A DNA stretch of 64,000 nt. Source: Macrothele yani (lineage: Eukaryota; Arthropoda; Arachnida; Araneae; Macrothelidae). Within the stretch, counting starts at the first letter, position 1, and every line of letters begins with the position of its first letter. Location: assembly GCA_039090855.1 (NCBI GenBank), contig CM077011.1:33251501-33315500 (forward strand), in the 5' to 3' direction. The notes beneath the pieces were generated by a model. The model ran no database searches. It was given only the letters and a program-made list of their open reading frames with translations, and was not told where the DNA came from. Shown here in pieces: positions 1-11,070 of the stretch. The position numbers and the translations under genes were made by a program.

Positions 1-990
1 GACCTCCAGCAAGGGTATGACGTCATAAAACTTTAATAGGATCCGCACATTTGTTTGTCTACTGACGTCATGAAAATACAGGTCGCGCCATCTTTTTTCT
101 GGACAATTAATGCGTTCCCAAGGAATAAAATTTGAACATGATTAAAATAGCTTCATTTCATAAATTGGAATACTTAATATTTTCTAAACCATAACCGTAA
201 TTATGCAATCCAACTTTTATTTGTCAACTGACGTCATCAAAGTACAGGTCACGCCATCTTTCTCCTGGTTTCAACACCACCAAAGGAAAAGTTATTGATT
301 TTTAATATAATTATGGTTATGTTTTAGAAAATATTAAGTTTTCCAAGTTATAATATGAAGTTATTTTAATCGATGTAAAAAATTTTTACCCTTGGGAACA
401 CATTAATTGTGAAGGGAATGTGTATAAAAGTTTTTACATTGGAAGTATAGGAAGCAAAATTACTTGACGTGCACCTTAATAATATGGGATTAGGGCGATG
501 AAATGGTTCGCAATTCTATGTCGTGACCGTTGACCACATTTCGTCCATTTTCAATTGAGTTCGTCCCCTGGCGGTCTCCTGCCACATAGTAAAATTTCAT
601 TAAAATCGAACCATATTTACGCAAATTATGATGCATAACGCCAATGGAATGATCCCACTCCTACGTCGTGACCTTTGACTCAATTTGTTACATTTTCAAT
701 AGGGTTTGTCCCCAGGTGGTCCCCTACCACATAGTAAACTTTCATTGAAATCGAACCATATTTACGCAAGTTATGACGCATAAGGGCAATGGAAGGACTC
801 CGCTCCTACGTCGTGACCCTTGACCCCATTTGTCCCATTTTCAATAGGGTTCGTCCCCAAGTGGTCCCCTACCACATACTTAAATTTCATCGAAATCGAA
901 CCATTTTTACGCCAGTTATCGTGCGGACGGACGGATGGACGGACAAAGCTGGAGCATATACGCTTCTTCAACCTACGGTTGGAAAGCGTA
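1..990 (+). mobile_element. Dispersed composite repeat, family E (truncated at window edge)
   Basis: The left part (104-413) is a large foldback. The right part (about 486-930) is made of degenerate monomers of about 148 bp, each with a TGACC-TTTGACCCC-type motif. The right end has a GGACGGAC-type tract (about 924-945) and a hairpin at 960-989 (arms ACGCTT.TTCAACC and GGTTGGAAAGCGT). The same order occurs at 24740-26608 and, in reverse and without the foldback, at 14842-16560, so this is a dispersed element. No ORF is convincing. Family name unknown. Confidence 0.7.
104..413. repeat. Large inverted repeat (foldback), about 100-bp arms
   Basis: The left arm (104-205) reads ACAATTAATGCGTTCCCAAGG onward. 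The right arm (305-413) reads as its reverse complement, ending CCTTGGGAACACATTAATTGT with a few mismatches. The loop (206-300) contains TGACGTCAT. A second, longer copy of this foldback is at 25797-26243. Confidence 0.8.
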
Positions 991-1376
991 AAAAAGGATA
1001 ATGTTCCCCATCTTTCCTGTAGAAAATGGCATACAGTAAAGAAAAAAATGAAATTTTTCAATACAATTTTTGAAACTGTGGTACAGCTGCAAACATAAAT
1101 CCCCGCTAGTACCATCTTAGCGCCAGAATTGTGAAATAAAAAACCCCACGAGTACGAGCAAAGTATTCGGAAAGACAAATGGTATTTGGTGTTTAAAAAA
1201 ATTTAGTCGGTTTTTTAGGAGCAGAGATATCAAGAAAAATAGATTAAAACTTTGCGTTCGCTAGCGGGCAAATTGTGCATTAATCCCTCGAAGGAAATGC
1301 TCACATTTATTTTTTTTAATTACTAGTGTCTGACTAAAAGAGGATTTTTTGAATCGGATTTTTAGAAGCGCATGTA

Positions 1377-2791
1377 CACTGGCGGAAAGTGAAAAAAGAA
1401 CACCAAGAAGGAATTGGCGGACGATCATGAAATTTACATATGTTAATGAGGTCGAGTTTACGCAGGTGTGATGTTAATTTCGGGAGCAACCGGTGAGCGC
1501 TTACGCCATAGCACGGCATAATATGCAAATTATCGTCGGTGATATTTAAGGAGTACGGCAAAGTGAATGTAATCAGTCGTCGGCGTACGGACACGTGCGA
1601 AGACTCTGAAGAAGCTGCAATGCCTGGACATGGAAGACGTGTACGATTTCAGCAGTTATCGGACTTTGAGCGAGGTCGTCTAGTCGGACTCCGCGAGGCA
1701 TGGTGGTCGTATCGTCGTATTGCGGAGCGAATTGGACGGGAAGTATCGGTGATGGTACGACGGTGGCGTAGATGGTCCGAGGAACATTGCAACACGAGAA
1801 GACGTGGAACCGGGAGTCACAGACGGACTGATGAGCGGACCGATCGACGCATAAGAAGAGCGGCGTTGTCAAGCAGAACATCCACTGCGACGCAAATCCG
1901 AGCTGCCGTTGCACCTGAGGTGACTGTGTGAACAATCCGCAACCGTCTACTGGATGCAGGACTATGGCATGTGTACCTCTGACTCCAGCCCACCGTCAGG
2001 AACGGCTGCAGTGGTGTCGCCAACGTCTGCACTTGAGAACGCAATGGCGATCTGTCGTGTTCAGCGATGAAAGCAGATTTTGCTTGGGAGCCTCCGATGG
2101 CCGTATGCGTGTTCGCAGATGCACAGGGAAGAGTCTCCACCCTTCTTGCATCCGCCAGCGACACACAGGGCCTACACCTGGTCTCCTGGTGTGCGGAGCG
2201 ATCAGCTATTGCTCCCGTACACAACTAGTATTTGTACCGGGTACGTTAAACAGCACCTACTACATCAACAACATCATTCAGCCCGTTGTTGTGTCATTTA
2301 ATAGGTCGGTCCATCGTGGTGTTTTCCAGCAAGATAACGCACGCCCACACACAGCACGTGCAACGCAACATGTACTTCAGGGTGTGAGACAACTTCCACG
2401 GCCTGCACGTTCACCGGATTTGTCCCCCATTGAGCACGTGTGGGATTTTATGGGACAACGAATTATTCGGTCTCCACGGCCAGCCACGACCATCCCCGGT
2501 TTACGCGTACAGGTCAAGGATGCTTGGAACTCAATACCCCAAACTTACATCCAACATCTGTACGACAGACTCCATGCCAGATTTGCACAGTGTGACGCAG
2601 TTCATGGCGGTTCAACCTCGTACTAACCATGTTACATGGAAATGATATTTTTAAGTTTACCAGCAAATACAGCTGTATTTTGCCATAATGTTTTGATCAC
2701 GTTATCCTCTGTATTCCGTTATTATGCTGTAAAAATTTCGTTGGTAACAGACGTCTCCTTCTTGGTGTTCTTTTTTCACTTTCCGCTAGTG
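1377..2791 (+). mobile_element. Tc1-like transposon, 1415 bp, TA target duplication
   Basis: TA dinucleotides flank the element (1375-1376 and 2792-2793). The terminal inverted repeats are about 35 bp, start CACTGGCGGAAAGTG / CACTAGCGGAAAGTG, and differ at one position over most of their length. The inside holds a broken transposase on the + strand. The ends share the ACACCAAGAAGG core with the element at 9660-11070, so both belong to one Tc1 lineage. It sits inside a family D repeat. Confidence 0.92.
1620..2626 (+). pseudogene. Tc1-like transposase pseudogene
   Basis: A DDE transposase that would cut and paste its own element at TA sites. The N-terminal helix-turn-helix region reads FERGRLVGLREAWWSYRRIA from about 1671. 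The catalytic region carries FSDESRF (first Asp), FQQDNARPH (second Asp) and SPDLSPIEHVW (Glu), and the C-terminus ends GGSTSY. The reading frame is broken by a TGA at 1929-1931 and by a frameshift shortly after it, before LTPAHRQERLQW. I count 32 residues between the second Asp and the Glu, two fewer than the usual Tc1 spacing of 34. A conserved Trp before the SPDLSP block is Arg here. Not functional as read. Confidence 0.9.
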
Positions 2792-3526
2792 TATGATTCT
2801 AAATATGCTGTAAACATAGACGTGAACTTATGCTCTCTGGTAGCAAACTTGTACGTTAAGAAAAACTTGAAATTATATGCAAAACATACGTTCTTGGACA
2901 AAGAAAGAATTTTTCACGGATTGTGAGAAGCAGAGATATCCAGAAAAAATAAGATATACATCTATGCCCCATGTAGAAAACTAATGCATCATTTTAAGTA
3001 GAAGATATTTTTGAAAGGTTTTTTGTATGCAGCCGTATCTGACCACAAAATAATTTTTTCAATCGAGCTTTCAGAAGCGCAGATATTGCTGCAAATACAT
3101 GAGAAACAAATATCTACACTTACACCCCCTAGTGACATTACTGATATCGATTGTGGCAACTCCATACAATGCCAGGAATCTTTTGTGGATTTCTAGAGCC
3201 TCACATCCCACTTTTTCCAGGAATTTAGCTACGGCTCACTGCGTTTCTCTGTGGCGTTTATTTCCCATTCTGGAAAAAATTTGTTCCCTCATTAGCAACA
3301 GATCATAGTACATGTCAGTGCAGTTTCATTAAAATCACTTCAAAATTTCAAAAGTTATTAAGGAGGAGATATTACTTTCAGCAGCCTCTTGTACAATCTC
3401 TATAACTCTTCATTTCCCACTGAACTAATAAAATACCGTACCTTTTCATTCTTTTTCTAATAAGTGCCTAAAAATCAAAACAGAATTGCCTTTTTGCGGA
3501 TAAATGTTTCTCTTTTTCTGTTGTAG

Positions 3527-3797
3527 GAAGGTAAATGGAGAATAAAATTCTACAGGCATACTTATTATCCAATAGTAGCGTCCTTTTCTGTGACGTCAGA
3601 ACCTCAAGATTCCAGCCATCAGCCTATCCGCGTGCGTTCTTGGCTTAACGATATGCAGTTGAAGTTCCCAGCTCATGCTAAAGTCTACGCCGAAGTGAGG
3701 AAAGGCTACAGAGCTGTTGTTGGAGCTACCGTGGTAGCAACTGTGGATAGACCCATGGGCAGTGCTGTCGATGTCACGCTTAAAGATGATGGTGTTG
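3527..3797 (+). CDS. CLCA: CLCA-family gene, exon A (first exon in window)
   Basis: This exon encodes 90 residues of the beta-rich region that follows the VWA domain in CLCA proteins, secreted or membrane-anchored metalloprotease-like regulators of calcium-activated chloride channels. It starts after a pyrimidine-rich acceptor ending TTGTAG and reads GKWRIKFYRHTYY, then FPAHAKVYAEVRKGY, VVGATVVATVDRP and LKDDGVG, closely matching the family pattern 'VYA.V..G..PV.GA.V.A'. It ends at a GGTGTTG/GTGAGT donor in phase 1. The codon split across the junction gives Gly and joins ADVTKNDGVY of the next exon, a CLCA hallmark (G-AD..KNDGIY). N-terminal exons are outside the window. The family assignment is from recalled motifs; the orthologue number cannot be given. 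Confidence 0.9.
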
Positions 3798-4218
3798 GTG
3801 AGTTACACTTGTTCAAAAGAAAACTAATGCTTTATTAACACACCAATTATGGGGAAAACGCCACAGAACCACATAGCAACATTTTTTTATTACACTAGAT
3901 AAAAATAAACGCTCTATTGACAAAATAAATGAATGATAAATACGAGGTATGACTAATTAAATATTAAGGAGCTGTACACCAACCATATTTAAATAGTATA
4001 ACTACACTAGTAATCCAAATTTCTTAGTGTAGAATAGAAATCAAGGTATCCAAGCTCTTGCACATCAACCAGATGAAGGCTTCTTCAAGGAAGGTAGACA
4101 GCAAACTGAATAATAGAACGCTTCAACAATTTAAATGCGGTGACTTGACAATAAGCGAACAGATGTGAACGTAATTAGGCATTCAAAAACGCGAGGCGTT
4201 ATGTTCGTTCAGCACGCG
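3798..4218. other. Intron sequence without a recognised gene
   Basis: AT-rich intron start. About 4065-4140 loosely resembles 29005-29065 (…TTCTTCAAGG…AAACTGAA…TAGAACG…TTTAAAT), next to a Penelope fragment, so it may be a decayed Penelope 3' end. Otherwise nothing is recognised. Confidence 0.4.
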
Positions 4219-5138
4219 GAATCATGGAAGGAAAACAAAAGGTATTCACTACTTGAAGAACTATTAGGGGAATCATGGAAGGAAAACAAAAGGTATTCAC
4301 TACTTGAAGAACTATTAGGGGAATCATGGAAGGATAACAAAAGGTATTCACTACTTGAAGAACTATTAGGGGAATCATGGAAGGAAAACAAAAGGTATTC
4401 ACTACTTGAAGAACTATTAGGGGAATCATGGAAGGAAAACAAAAGGTATTCACTACTTGAAGAACTATTAGGGGAATCATGGAAGGAAAACAAAAGGTAT
4501 TCACTACTTGAAGATCTATTAGGGGAATCATGGAAGGAAAACAAAAGGTATTCACTACTTGAAGAACTACTGTATTAGGGGAATCATGGAAGGAAAACAA
4601 AAGGTATTCACTACTTGAAGAACTATTAGGGGAATCATGGAAGGAAAACAAAAGGTATTCACTACTTGAAGATCTATTAGGGGAATCATGGAAGGAAAAC
4701 AAAAGGTATTCACTACTTGAAGAACTATTAGGGGAATCATGGAAGGAAAACAAAAGGTATTCACTACTTGAAGAACTATTAGGGGAATCATGGAAGGAAA
4801 ACAAAAGGTATTCACTACTTGAAGAACTATTAGGGGAATCATAAAAGAAAAACAAGGTATTCACTACTTGAAGAACTATTAGGGGAATCATGGAAGGAAA
4901 ACAAAAGGTATTCACTACTTGAAGATCTATTAGGGGAATCATGGAAGGAAAACAAAAGGTATTCACTACTTGAAGAACTACTGTATTAGGGGAATCATGG
5001 AAGGAAAACAAAAGGTATTCACTACTTGAAGAACTATTAGGGGAATCATGGAAGAAAAACAAAAGGTATTCACTACTTGAAGAACTATTAGGAGAATCAT
5101 GGAAGGAAAACAAAAGGTATTCACTACTTGAAGAACTA
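4219..5138. repeat. 51-bp minisatellite, about 18 copies
   Basis: Nearly identical 51-bp units begin GAATCATGGAAGGAAAAC and end GAAGAACTATTAGGGG. Variants include a GATCTATT form and a 56-bp form with an extra ACTGT at about 4567 and 4980. One decayed unit lies near 4840. Because 51 is a multiple of 3, both strands stay open (for example a 17-residue repeat on +), but nothing suggests coding. The array ends exactly at the mariner end at 5139. Confidence 0.95.
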
Positions 5139-5185
5139 TTAGGGGTACGCAAAAGTTTCCGCCGCCCCCTCTAGCGGTCGCTGTT

Positions 5186-6176
5186 GGTATCGAACCAAAG
5201 AGGATTGAATAAGGGAAGGGAGCATAACAAGCAAGCCCCGTGTAAAGCTCTGAAGCCGACGCTCTGAGCAGTAGCCAACTTCTGTTACCCTTCCGACTGT
5301 GTTCCCATCGAATTATGTACCTAACAACGTAGGAAGGTTAACACTTTTAAAGCCTTCTTGCGAAAAGAAAAAATAGCATGTACATTAAGGATATAGTCTA
5401 TAATATCCCCACTGTTTTCTTTTCTTTCAAAGCACTGCTAAGTCACGTTTTACAGCTGCGTACTACAAAAAAAAAAAACTTTAACTCCTCACACCGAAAG
5501 TACGTACATCCTGCTGAAAGTAATGCATGAAGCCGTTCACACACTCTAAACTGAAAGAATAAAACATTGATTTATTTCATGTAATCCAGTAAATATTTCT
5601 GAAAACAGTAACGCAACGAAATATTACCTTAGAAACGACAGTTCATGCTAAAGTTTGATAATTTGCAAACTTTTAACGAAGAATACACGAAATATGCAAA
5701 ATTGAAAAGCGTTTGTAGCGAACAATAAAATCCATTGGCGTTGACAGATTACTATGTGCTAATAATAAAACAACAACAACAAAACACATATTTTATTGTG
5801 CGCGAGAAACGACTGCTTTTTACAAAGGTTTAATAAAACGTTTTCAGGAATGTAATTTTTGACCAGAAGTTATTAAAAACAGGACAACTTTGTAGTTCGT
5901 GCTGGAAATGTTTAGCTATTCCATCATAAGTTTTGATCCGCAAATAGATCTCTCTTCAGCTTTTAATGTTAGTTAAACTTCAAATAAACAATTCCACAAA
6001 TCAGTCATAAGCAAACGTCCTTCTCACACGTAATAAAAATCTGAAATCTTCCTTACCTTACAAAGCAAAAATGAGCAACTGAGGGTAATGTAACATGGCT
6101 GCCACGCAACTTAGCTGGCTTCAATGGTGAGAGCACATGCTCCCTCCTCTTATTCTATCCTCCTTGGGTCGAACCG
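5186..6176. mobile_element. Non-coding insertion with inverted ends inside the mariner 5' region
   Basis: The left end reads CGAACCAAAGAGGATTGAAT then AAGGGAAGGGAGCA. The right end is its imperfect complement (TGCTCCCTCCTCTTATTCTA then TCCTCCTTGGGTCGAACC). Weaker complementarity continues inward (GAAGCC, GTAGCCA, GTTACCCT). The interior, about 0.9 kb, is AT-rich and has no ORF of note. A target duplication was not resolved. It behaves like a MITE. Confidence 0.7.
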
Positions 6177-6204
6177 ACCGGCGACCCGTGCTGTCAGTTC
6201 GTAC

Positions 6205-7241
6205 ATGAAGCCAAGCATGGCGGTCGATAAAGTTCATTTGCGGCACTGTTTGTTATTCATGTTTAATTTAGGGAAAAGTGCGAGTGAAGCATGCGGTTCA
6301 ATATGTCAGGCGTATGGCAAAACAGTTATGGGTGAGCGGACGTGTCGAGAATGGTTTTCCAGGTTTATGCAAGGTGATCTGAGCTTGGAAGACAAGCCAC
6401 GTGCAGGTAGACCGCAGGAACTCGCAGACGAGGAGCCAGAATCGCTGTTGCAAGAGGATGCCACACAGTCGACCACGCAACTAGCGAAACGTTTGAAAGT
6501 GGCTCAATCGACGGTGGTAGGCATCTCTACGGCCTTGGGGAAGATCCAGAAGATTGGTAAGTGGGTTCCGCATACTTTAACACAGCGTAATATTGATCAA
6601 CGATTGCGCATTTGTTGCTGAAGAGGTTTAAATGGAAGAATTTCTTGTGGAAGGTTGTCACCGGGGATGAAAAATGGGTCTATTGCGACAACCCTGTACG
6701 CAAGCGATCTTGGGTCGACCCAGACCAGCCATCAACGTCCATTGCAAAACAGGATATGCACGGGGAAACGTGGTGTTGTGTGTGTGTGGTGGGATATGTA
6801 TGGAGGTTTGTATTTCGAACTGTTGAAACCGGGCGAAAAAATCACTGCACAACGATATAGCGATCAGCTTATGAAACTGAACGCCGCAATCCAATAAAAA
6901 CGCCGATGGACAGGTAACGGACGCCGCCCAGTCATCCTGTTACACGATAATGCCGGACCACATGTCGGTGCCACCACGAAATCAACCCTTGAACAGTTAC
7001 ACTGGGAGGTTTTATCGTACCCGGCTTACTCCCCGGACATTGCACCTCAGACTTTCATCTGTTTCGCTGTATGCAATATGCCTTATCCCAACAGCGGTTC
7101 ACCACAGTTCCAGAGGTGGAAAATTTCGTCACTACGTACTTCAGCTCAAAATCCAAGTACTGGTATCACAGGAGCATTCATTTGTTGCCTGAAAAATGGC
7201 AAAAGGTCATTGATGCTAACGGCCAATATTTCGTTGAATAA
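6205..7241 (+). pseudogene. Mariner transposase pseudogene
   Basis: The N-terminal helix-turn-helix region reads VDKVHLRHCLLFMFNLGKSA, followed by FSRFMQGDLSLEDKPRAGRP, the typical mariner HTH-linker block. Catalytic motifs appear in different frames: VTGDEKWVYCDN (first Asp), LLHDNAGPHV (second Asp) and YSPDIAP (about 7015-7050), then a frameshift before the third Asp block. The C-terminus continues to KWQKVIDANGQYF and stops at 7239-7241. At least three frame changes and a stop show that it is inactive. The start was chosen at the Met before the conserved HTH. Confidence 0.88.
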
Positions 7242-7316
7242 ATGTGTACTGGTTTCCTGATTGTTCCTGTCTCCTTTCTCCTTAAAACGGCGAAAACTTT
7301 TGCATACCCCCTAATA

Positions 7317-7623
7317 GTTCCAAACCCGTGGCAACTCCAGCGATACGCTACCATTGCATGACTCGCTGTTGGTAATGATTTCCAAAGTTTCGTGAATGGC
7401 AGTAGATTTGGGATAGAGTAGGAAGCTAATTTTTTTACATCATCCCACATAGGAGCAGTGGAGTTGAATTTGACTTTCCTGGAAAGGGCCGTGGTTACTT
7501 TGCCATAGTTAATGCCTCTTTTATGTTCGTTGACTCTAATTCTAAATGTACGTTTGGTCATTCTAATGTAGTATTGCTTGGAGCCGTCCGGATATCGTAG
7601 AGGAATGGCATAAGCACCTGCTT
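7317..7623 (-). pseudogene. Penelope-like element fragment (GIY-YIG endonuclease end)
   Basis: Read on the minus strand, the sequence gives GAYAIPLRYPDG, YYIRMTKRTFRIRVNEHKRG and then GKVTTALSRK. This is the C-terminal GIY-YIG endonuclease pattern of Penelope-like retroelements, with a central frameshift near 7565. The reverse transcriptase part is absent. It begins directly at the mariner's right flank. Confidence 0.75.
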
Positions 7624-8910
7624 CATTGGAAGGTGTACCTTGTCAGCGTTTCCCTTAATCATGGCGTATAAAGGCGTTGGACACCTGAAGCCAACACAGA
7701 GGTTCATCTTCTTGAGAGCGTTTTTAATACATTTGACAAACGTTTTAACTCAAAAACAAAGTCATACACTTTAATATTTTCCTTTTTAAATACTTTAGTT
7801 AACCACATACACTATTACGCGCAGTTAACCAGCGTATAAAATTTACCCTGTGAGTTGTGCACCACCTCAGATGGATGCATGGAACTGTCGGAAACAGAGG
7901 ATGGAGGTATGTAAAACAATATGCTGATATGCCTAACCTCCATGACCTTTCCGAATACGTCGTAGGGATGAACAGCTAATTAGTCATTTCTGCTCTGTTG
8001 CCCAATGTTCCTCTGAGCTTTTAACCTTGAACGGAATTTTCCCAATCCCTACTCCGAAAGCATCTTCCTATTTGTTACATTTACAATCTAATACTCATTC
8101 GTTCTGTGCTGGTTTATTTTTATTCTGCATTTCTTCACGTGTTGTGTTGTGGGTCTTTACATACCTTTTACGTTTTCACTTGATATTTAAAGCCATAATG
8201 GCTATCGGATATTCACCAAATTCTTAAATTTCGAGTAAAATTATGTCCAAAACTGGAAGTGAGATTTTCTAACGATCGGAATACTTTCCTATAACGAAGG
8301 TATGAGAAAGTAAAAACTATTTACTCTCTGTTTGAGTGGAAGTAAGGAACTTTTGAACTCAAAGATGCGTAATTTCAAGGCTCGTCCTCCCAGATAAGAA
8401 AAGCTTGTTACGTACCTGCTATGAGGGATGAACAGATCAATCCAGTGCCTTCGACATTTATTAACTGGAGACCAACATGTGCTGCATTCTTCACTCCTTG
8501 GTACATTCATAGAATGTTTAACAATATCACTCTTAGATATGAAATCTGGAGCTTTCTGACTTGCATTTGGATAATATTTGTCTTATGTCTTCCATCTAGC
8601 TTAATTTCAGCGCGACATTGCTATTAAAACACAATTGCCAATATGTTTTAAGGTAGCACTACGTCTAACTCCGCGGATAGTATGGGGCGACTTACGGACG
8701 ACCACCTGTGACAAAAAAAGGTCCCAACTGAAATCCTTATAGCGTTAAAAGTACGTGCTGCACACTAATCGTGTAAGCATATTCGCAAACAGCATGGAGT
8801 TTAATTCGCTTACTGCGCAATACATAGCACGCGCGACGCTCCCCGTGCGCGTCGGAGATGATGCATTATTTGTGAATGTGCCGCCGCGTTTGACTCAGTC
8901 TATCTTGGCA
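7624..8910. other. Intron sequence, no gene recognised
   Basis: Mixed-composition sequence. About 7630-7745, on the minus strand, may be further decayed Penelope sequence. I see no ORF with family motifs and no clear repeat until 8911. Confidence 0.4.
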
Positions 8911-9225
8911 ACCGTGAGCGCAACACAACTGTGCGTGGTACCGTTTTAAAGCTCTCGACAAGATCTATTCAAATATATGAAGTTCATTTTGCAGTGGTTT
9001 GAATTGAACATTTTTTTTAAATTGTTTTCTTGTTTAACTGGTGAACACTTCTGACAATATCACGGTTTAACTGGAACACCGTGAGCGCAAAACGACTGTG
9101 CGTAGTATCGTTTTAAATCTCTCGACAAGATCTATTCAAATATATAAAGAACATACAGCAGTGTTTTAAACTAAATTTTTTAAAAATTGTTTTCGTGTGA
9201 ACGGGTTAACATTTTCGAAAATGCC
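8911..9225. repeat. Tandem duplication, two copies of about 167 bp
   Basis: Both copies start ACCGTGAGCGCAA (8911 and 9078) and share CTCGACAAGATCTATTCAAA, a TTTTTTAAATTGTTTTC-type run and a GAAC/GGTTAACA-type end. Function unknown; it could be a promoter-like or terminal part of a decayed element. Confidence 0.75.
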
Positions 9226-9390
9226 GCGGAATTCGAAGAATGAACGCAAGTTAAAAGTGGAGAATGAAAACGAGAGGCAGTGATGGGGAATGTAAGAAGC
9301 CCAAGAAGACACAGCACCACGTTGGGAAATTCGTGTACTGATCTGCTTTGTGTTCGTAATGAGTCCAGCATTTTTTGTTAAATAGACCTG

Positions 9391-9392
<2 letters not shown>

Positions 9393-9427
<35 letters not shown>

Positions 9428-9633
9428 GAGGTTTAACGACCACCGTGAGCAACTCAATGGGCTATAAGCAGTCGCCCGTCCCTAATTTAGGGTCACTGGC
9501 TCCAGGGAAAGGGAGCGAGCCAGTGCCGTAAGACAAACACAACATCCATGCCTCACCGGGATTCGAACCCGGACCCCTTACGGACGAGTGATTAGAGGCC
9601 AGCGCCTTAGACCACTGCGCCACCGGGGCGGCC
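9393..9633 (-). mobile_element. SINE-A copy (tRNA-derived) with 9-bp target duplication
   Basis: Full-length copy. On the minus strand it has box A (TGGCGCAGTGGTCTAAGG), box B (GGTTCGAATCC), a body with GACGGGCGACTGCTTATAGC and an A-tail. AGACCTGAG flanks both sides (9384-9392 and 9634-9642). This is the reference copy for the SINE-A family, of which thirteen copies lie in the window. Confidence 0.93.
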
Positions 9634-9659
9634 AGACCTGAGTTGGCTATAACAAATTA

Positions 9660-11070
9660 TACTGCTGGCCACCCAAAATGCAACACCAAGAAGGAAGCAT
9701 CCGATTGGCCTGAAATTCGCAGTATGAGTCGTCCGCGAGAGGACATGCAAATGATTAGCATTGCAGGACATAGGCAAATCATGTGCGACCGGCACGCCAC
9801 CGAGGAGCACTATAAGAAGGGTGCACCGAAGGCGGGGTGTAAGTAGTGTAAGTGTGTTGTGCTGCCACACCTGTGCGTGGGAAGCTTTCTGGTAGCTCGT
9901 CGCAGAATACGGGAGTCATTCTAGCACGTTTTGGAGTTCGACAGAGGACGAATAGTGGCTTATTGCGACAGCGGTTTATCGTACCGAGACATCGTTGCCC
10001 GTGTGGGCGACATCCAGCCACAGTGAGGCGAGTATGGATTCGGTGGGTGCAGGCGGGACGGACGGACCGTCGTGAGCGATTGTCGCAGACGCGGCACACT
10101 ACCGAACGAGAGGACCGGCATGTCGTGTAGCGGGCATTGACGGCTCGCACCGCCACATCACGAACGTTAGCGCAGGAATTAGGGTGTCTTGCGCAACAAC
10201 CTGTGTCAGCACGTACCGTTCGACGTCGTCTGCAGGAGTGGGGACGTCGCACAACGCCCATTGCTCCTATTACCATTGACGTTACACCAACGGCGAGTGC
10301 GGCGGCAATGGGTCGTTGAACTCCGCACCTGGAGTACGGAATGGCACGACATTGTCTTCTCCGACGAATCCCGCTTCTGCCTGCAACACCACGATGGTCG
10401 GATCCACGTGTGGCGGCATCGCGGAGAGAGAATGTATGACTCCTGCATTATGCATCGCCATACCAGTCCGTCGCCTGGCGTTATGGTTTGGGGCGCAATT
10501 GGATATGATACCCGCACCCCTCTGGTACGCATCGCAGGTACACTCAACAGCCACCGCTACATCTCCCCTCCGACGTTTTTGAGCCTGTAGTCCCCCCTTA
10601 CTTGCAGGACCTGCCAGCGGCCACGTTTCAACAGGACAATGCGCGCCCGCACGTGGTACGCATCGTACAATAATTCTTCACGGCCCACCAGGTGTCACTG
10701 CTGCCGTAGCCTGCCTGTTTTCCCGATATGTCGCCCATCGAACACGTCTGGTCGCTGATCGGCAACCGAATGGCCCGGCAAGCACCACCCGCGGCTACGC
10801 CTGATGAACTGTGGCAACGTGTGGAAGCAGCCTGGACCGACATACCCCAAGCCCACATCCAAAGCCTCTTTCGTTCGATGCCGCGGCGTGTAGCGGCCGT
10901 TATTGCCAGCCATGGGGGCCACACGAACTATTGATGTCTGCGTGTTCCGCAAGTCGCACGGGTCTGTAAGCTCAATCGTTCCATCGTTGTATCTGTTGTT
11001 ATGTGTCCAGTAAATCTGGCTTTGCTATCTCGTGTCCTTCTTGGTGTTGCATTTTGGGTGACCAGCAGTG
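9660..11070 (+). mobile_element. Tc1-like transposon, 1411 bp
   Basis: The ends TACTGCTGGCCACCC and the complement of CACTGCTGGTCACCC lie next to TA (9658-9659 and 11071-11072). The inverted repeats run about 33 bp and share ACACCAAGAAGG with the element at 1377-2791. A broken transposase lies inside on +. Confidence 0.9.
9925..10934 (+). pseudogene. Tc1-like transposase pseudogene
   Basis: The HTH frame reads EFDRGRIVAYCDSGLSYRDI. Later frames show WHDIVFSDESRFCL (first Asp), GVMVWGAIGYD, FQQDNARPH (second Asp), PDMSPIEHVWSLIG (Glu) and the terminal SHGGHTNY. Several frameshifts and at least two in-frame stops, including one before FFTAHQ, break it. I count 34 residues from the second Asp to the Glu, the normal Tc1 value. 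GC content is visibly higher than in the surrounding intron. Confidence 0.88.

Larger units (their letters stand above)
1185..3345 (+). repeat. Family D repeat (about 148-bp monomers) split by a Tc1 element
   Basis: The flanks 1185-1376 and 2792-3345 share the words of the large array at 39077-40870: 'AAATCGGATTTTTAGAAGC', 'AGAGATATC', 'TTGCTGTAAAC' and a CGCCCCCTAG-like core. Removing 1377-2791 plus one TA restores continuous repeat sequence across the junction, which shows that the Tc1 insertion is the younger event. Confidence 0.7.
5139..7314 (+). mobile_element. Mariner element interrupted by a foldback-type insertion
   Basis: The inverted ends are TTAGGGGTACGCAAAAGTTT at 5139 and the complement of TTAGGGGGTATGCAAAAGTT ending at 7314, flanked by TA (5137-5138 and 7315-7316). 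A broken mariner transposase lies on +. The element is 2.2 kb, while mariners are usually about 1.3 kb; the excess is the insertion at about 5186-6176. The flanking GAAC before the left TA is mirrored as GTTC after the right TA. Confidence 0.88.

Noticed and set aside
4165..5152. Open frames of up to 317 codons, with 17-residue repeats, on both strands across the minisatellite
   Set aside because: The 51-bp unit is divisible by three, so frames stay open by arithmetic. There is no start context, no splice signal and no family motif, and both strands are open at once.
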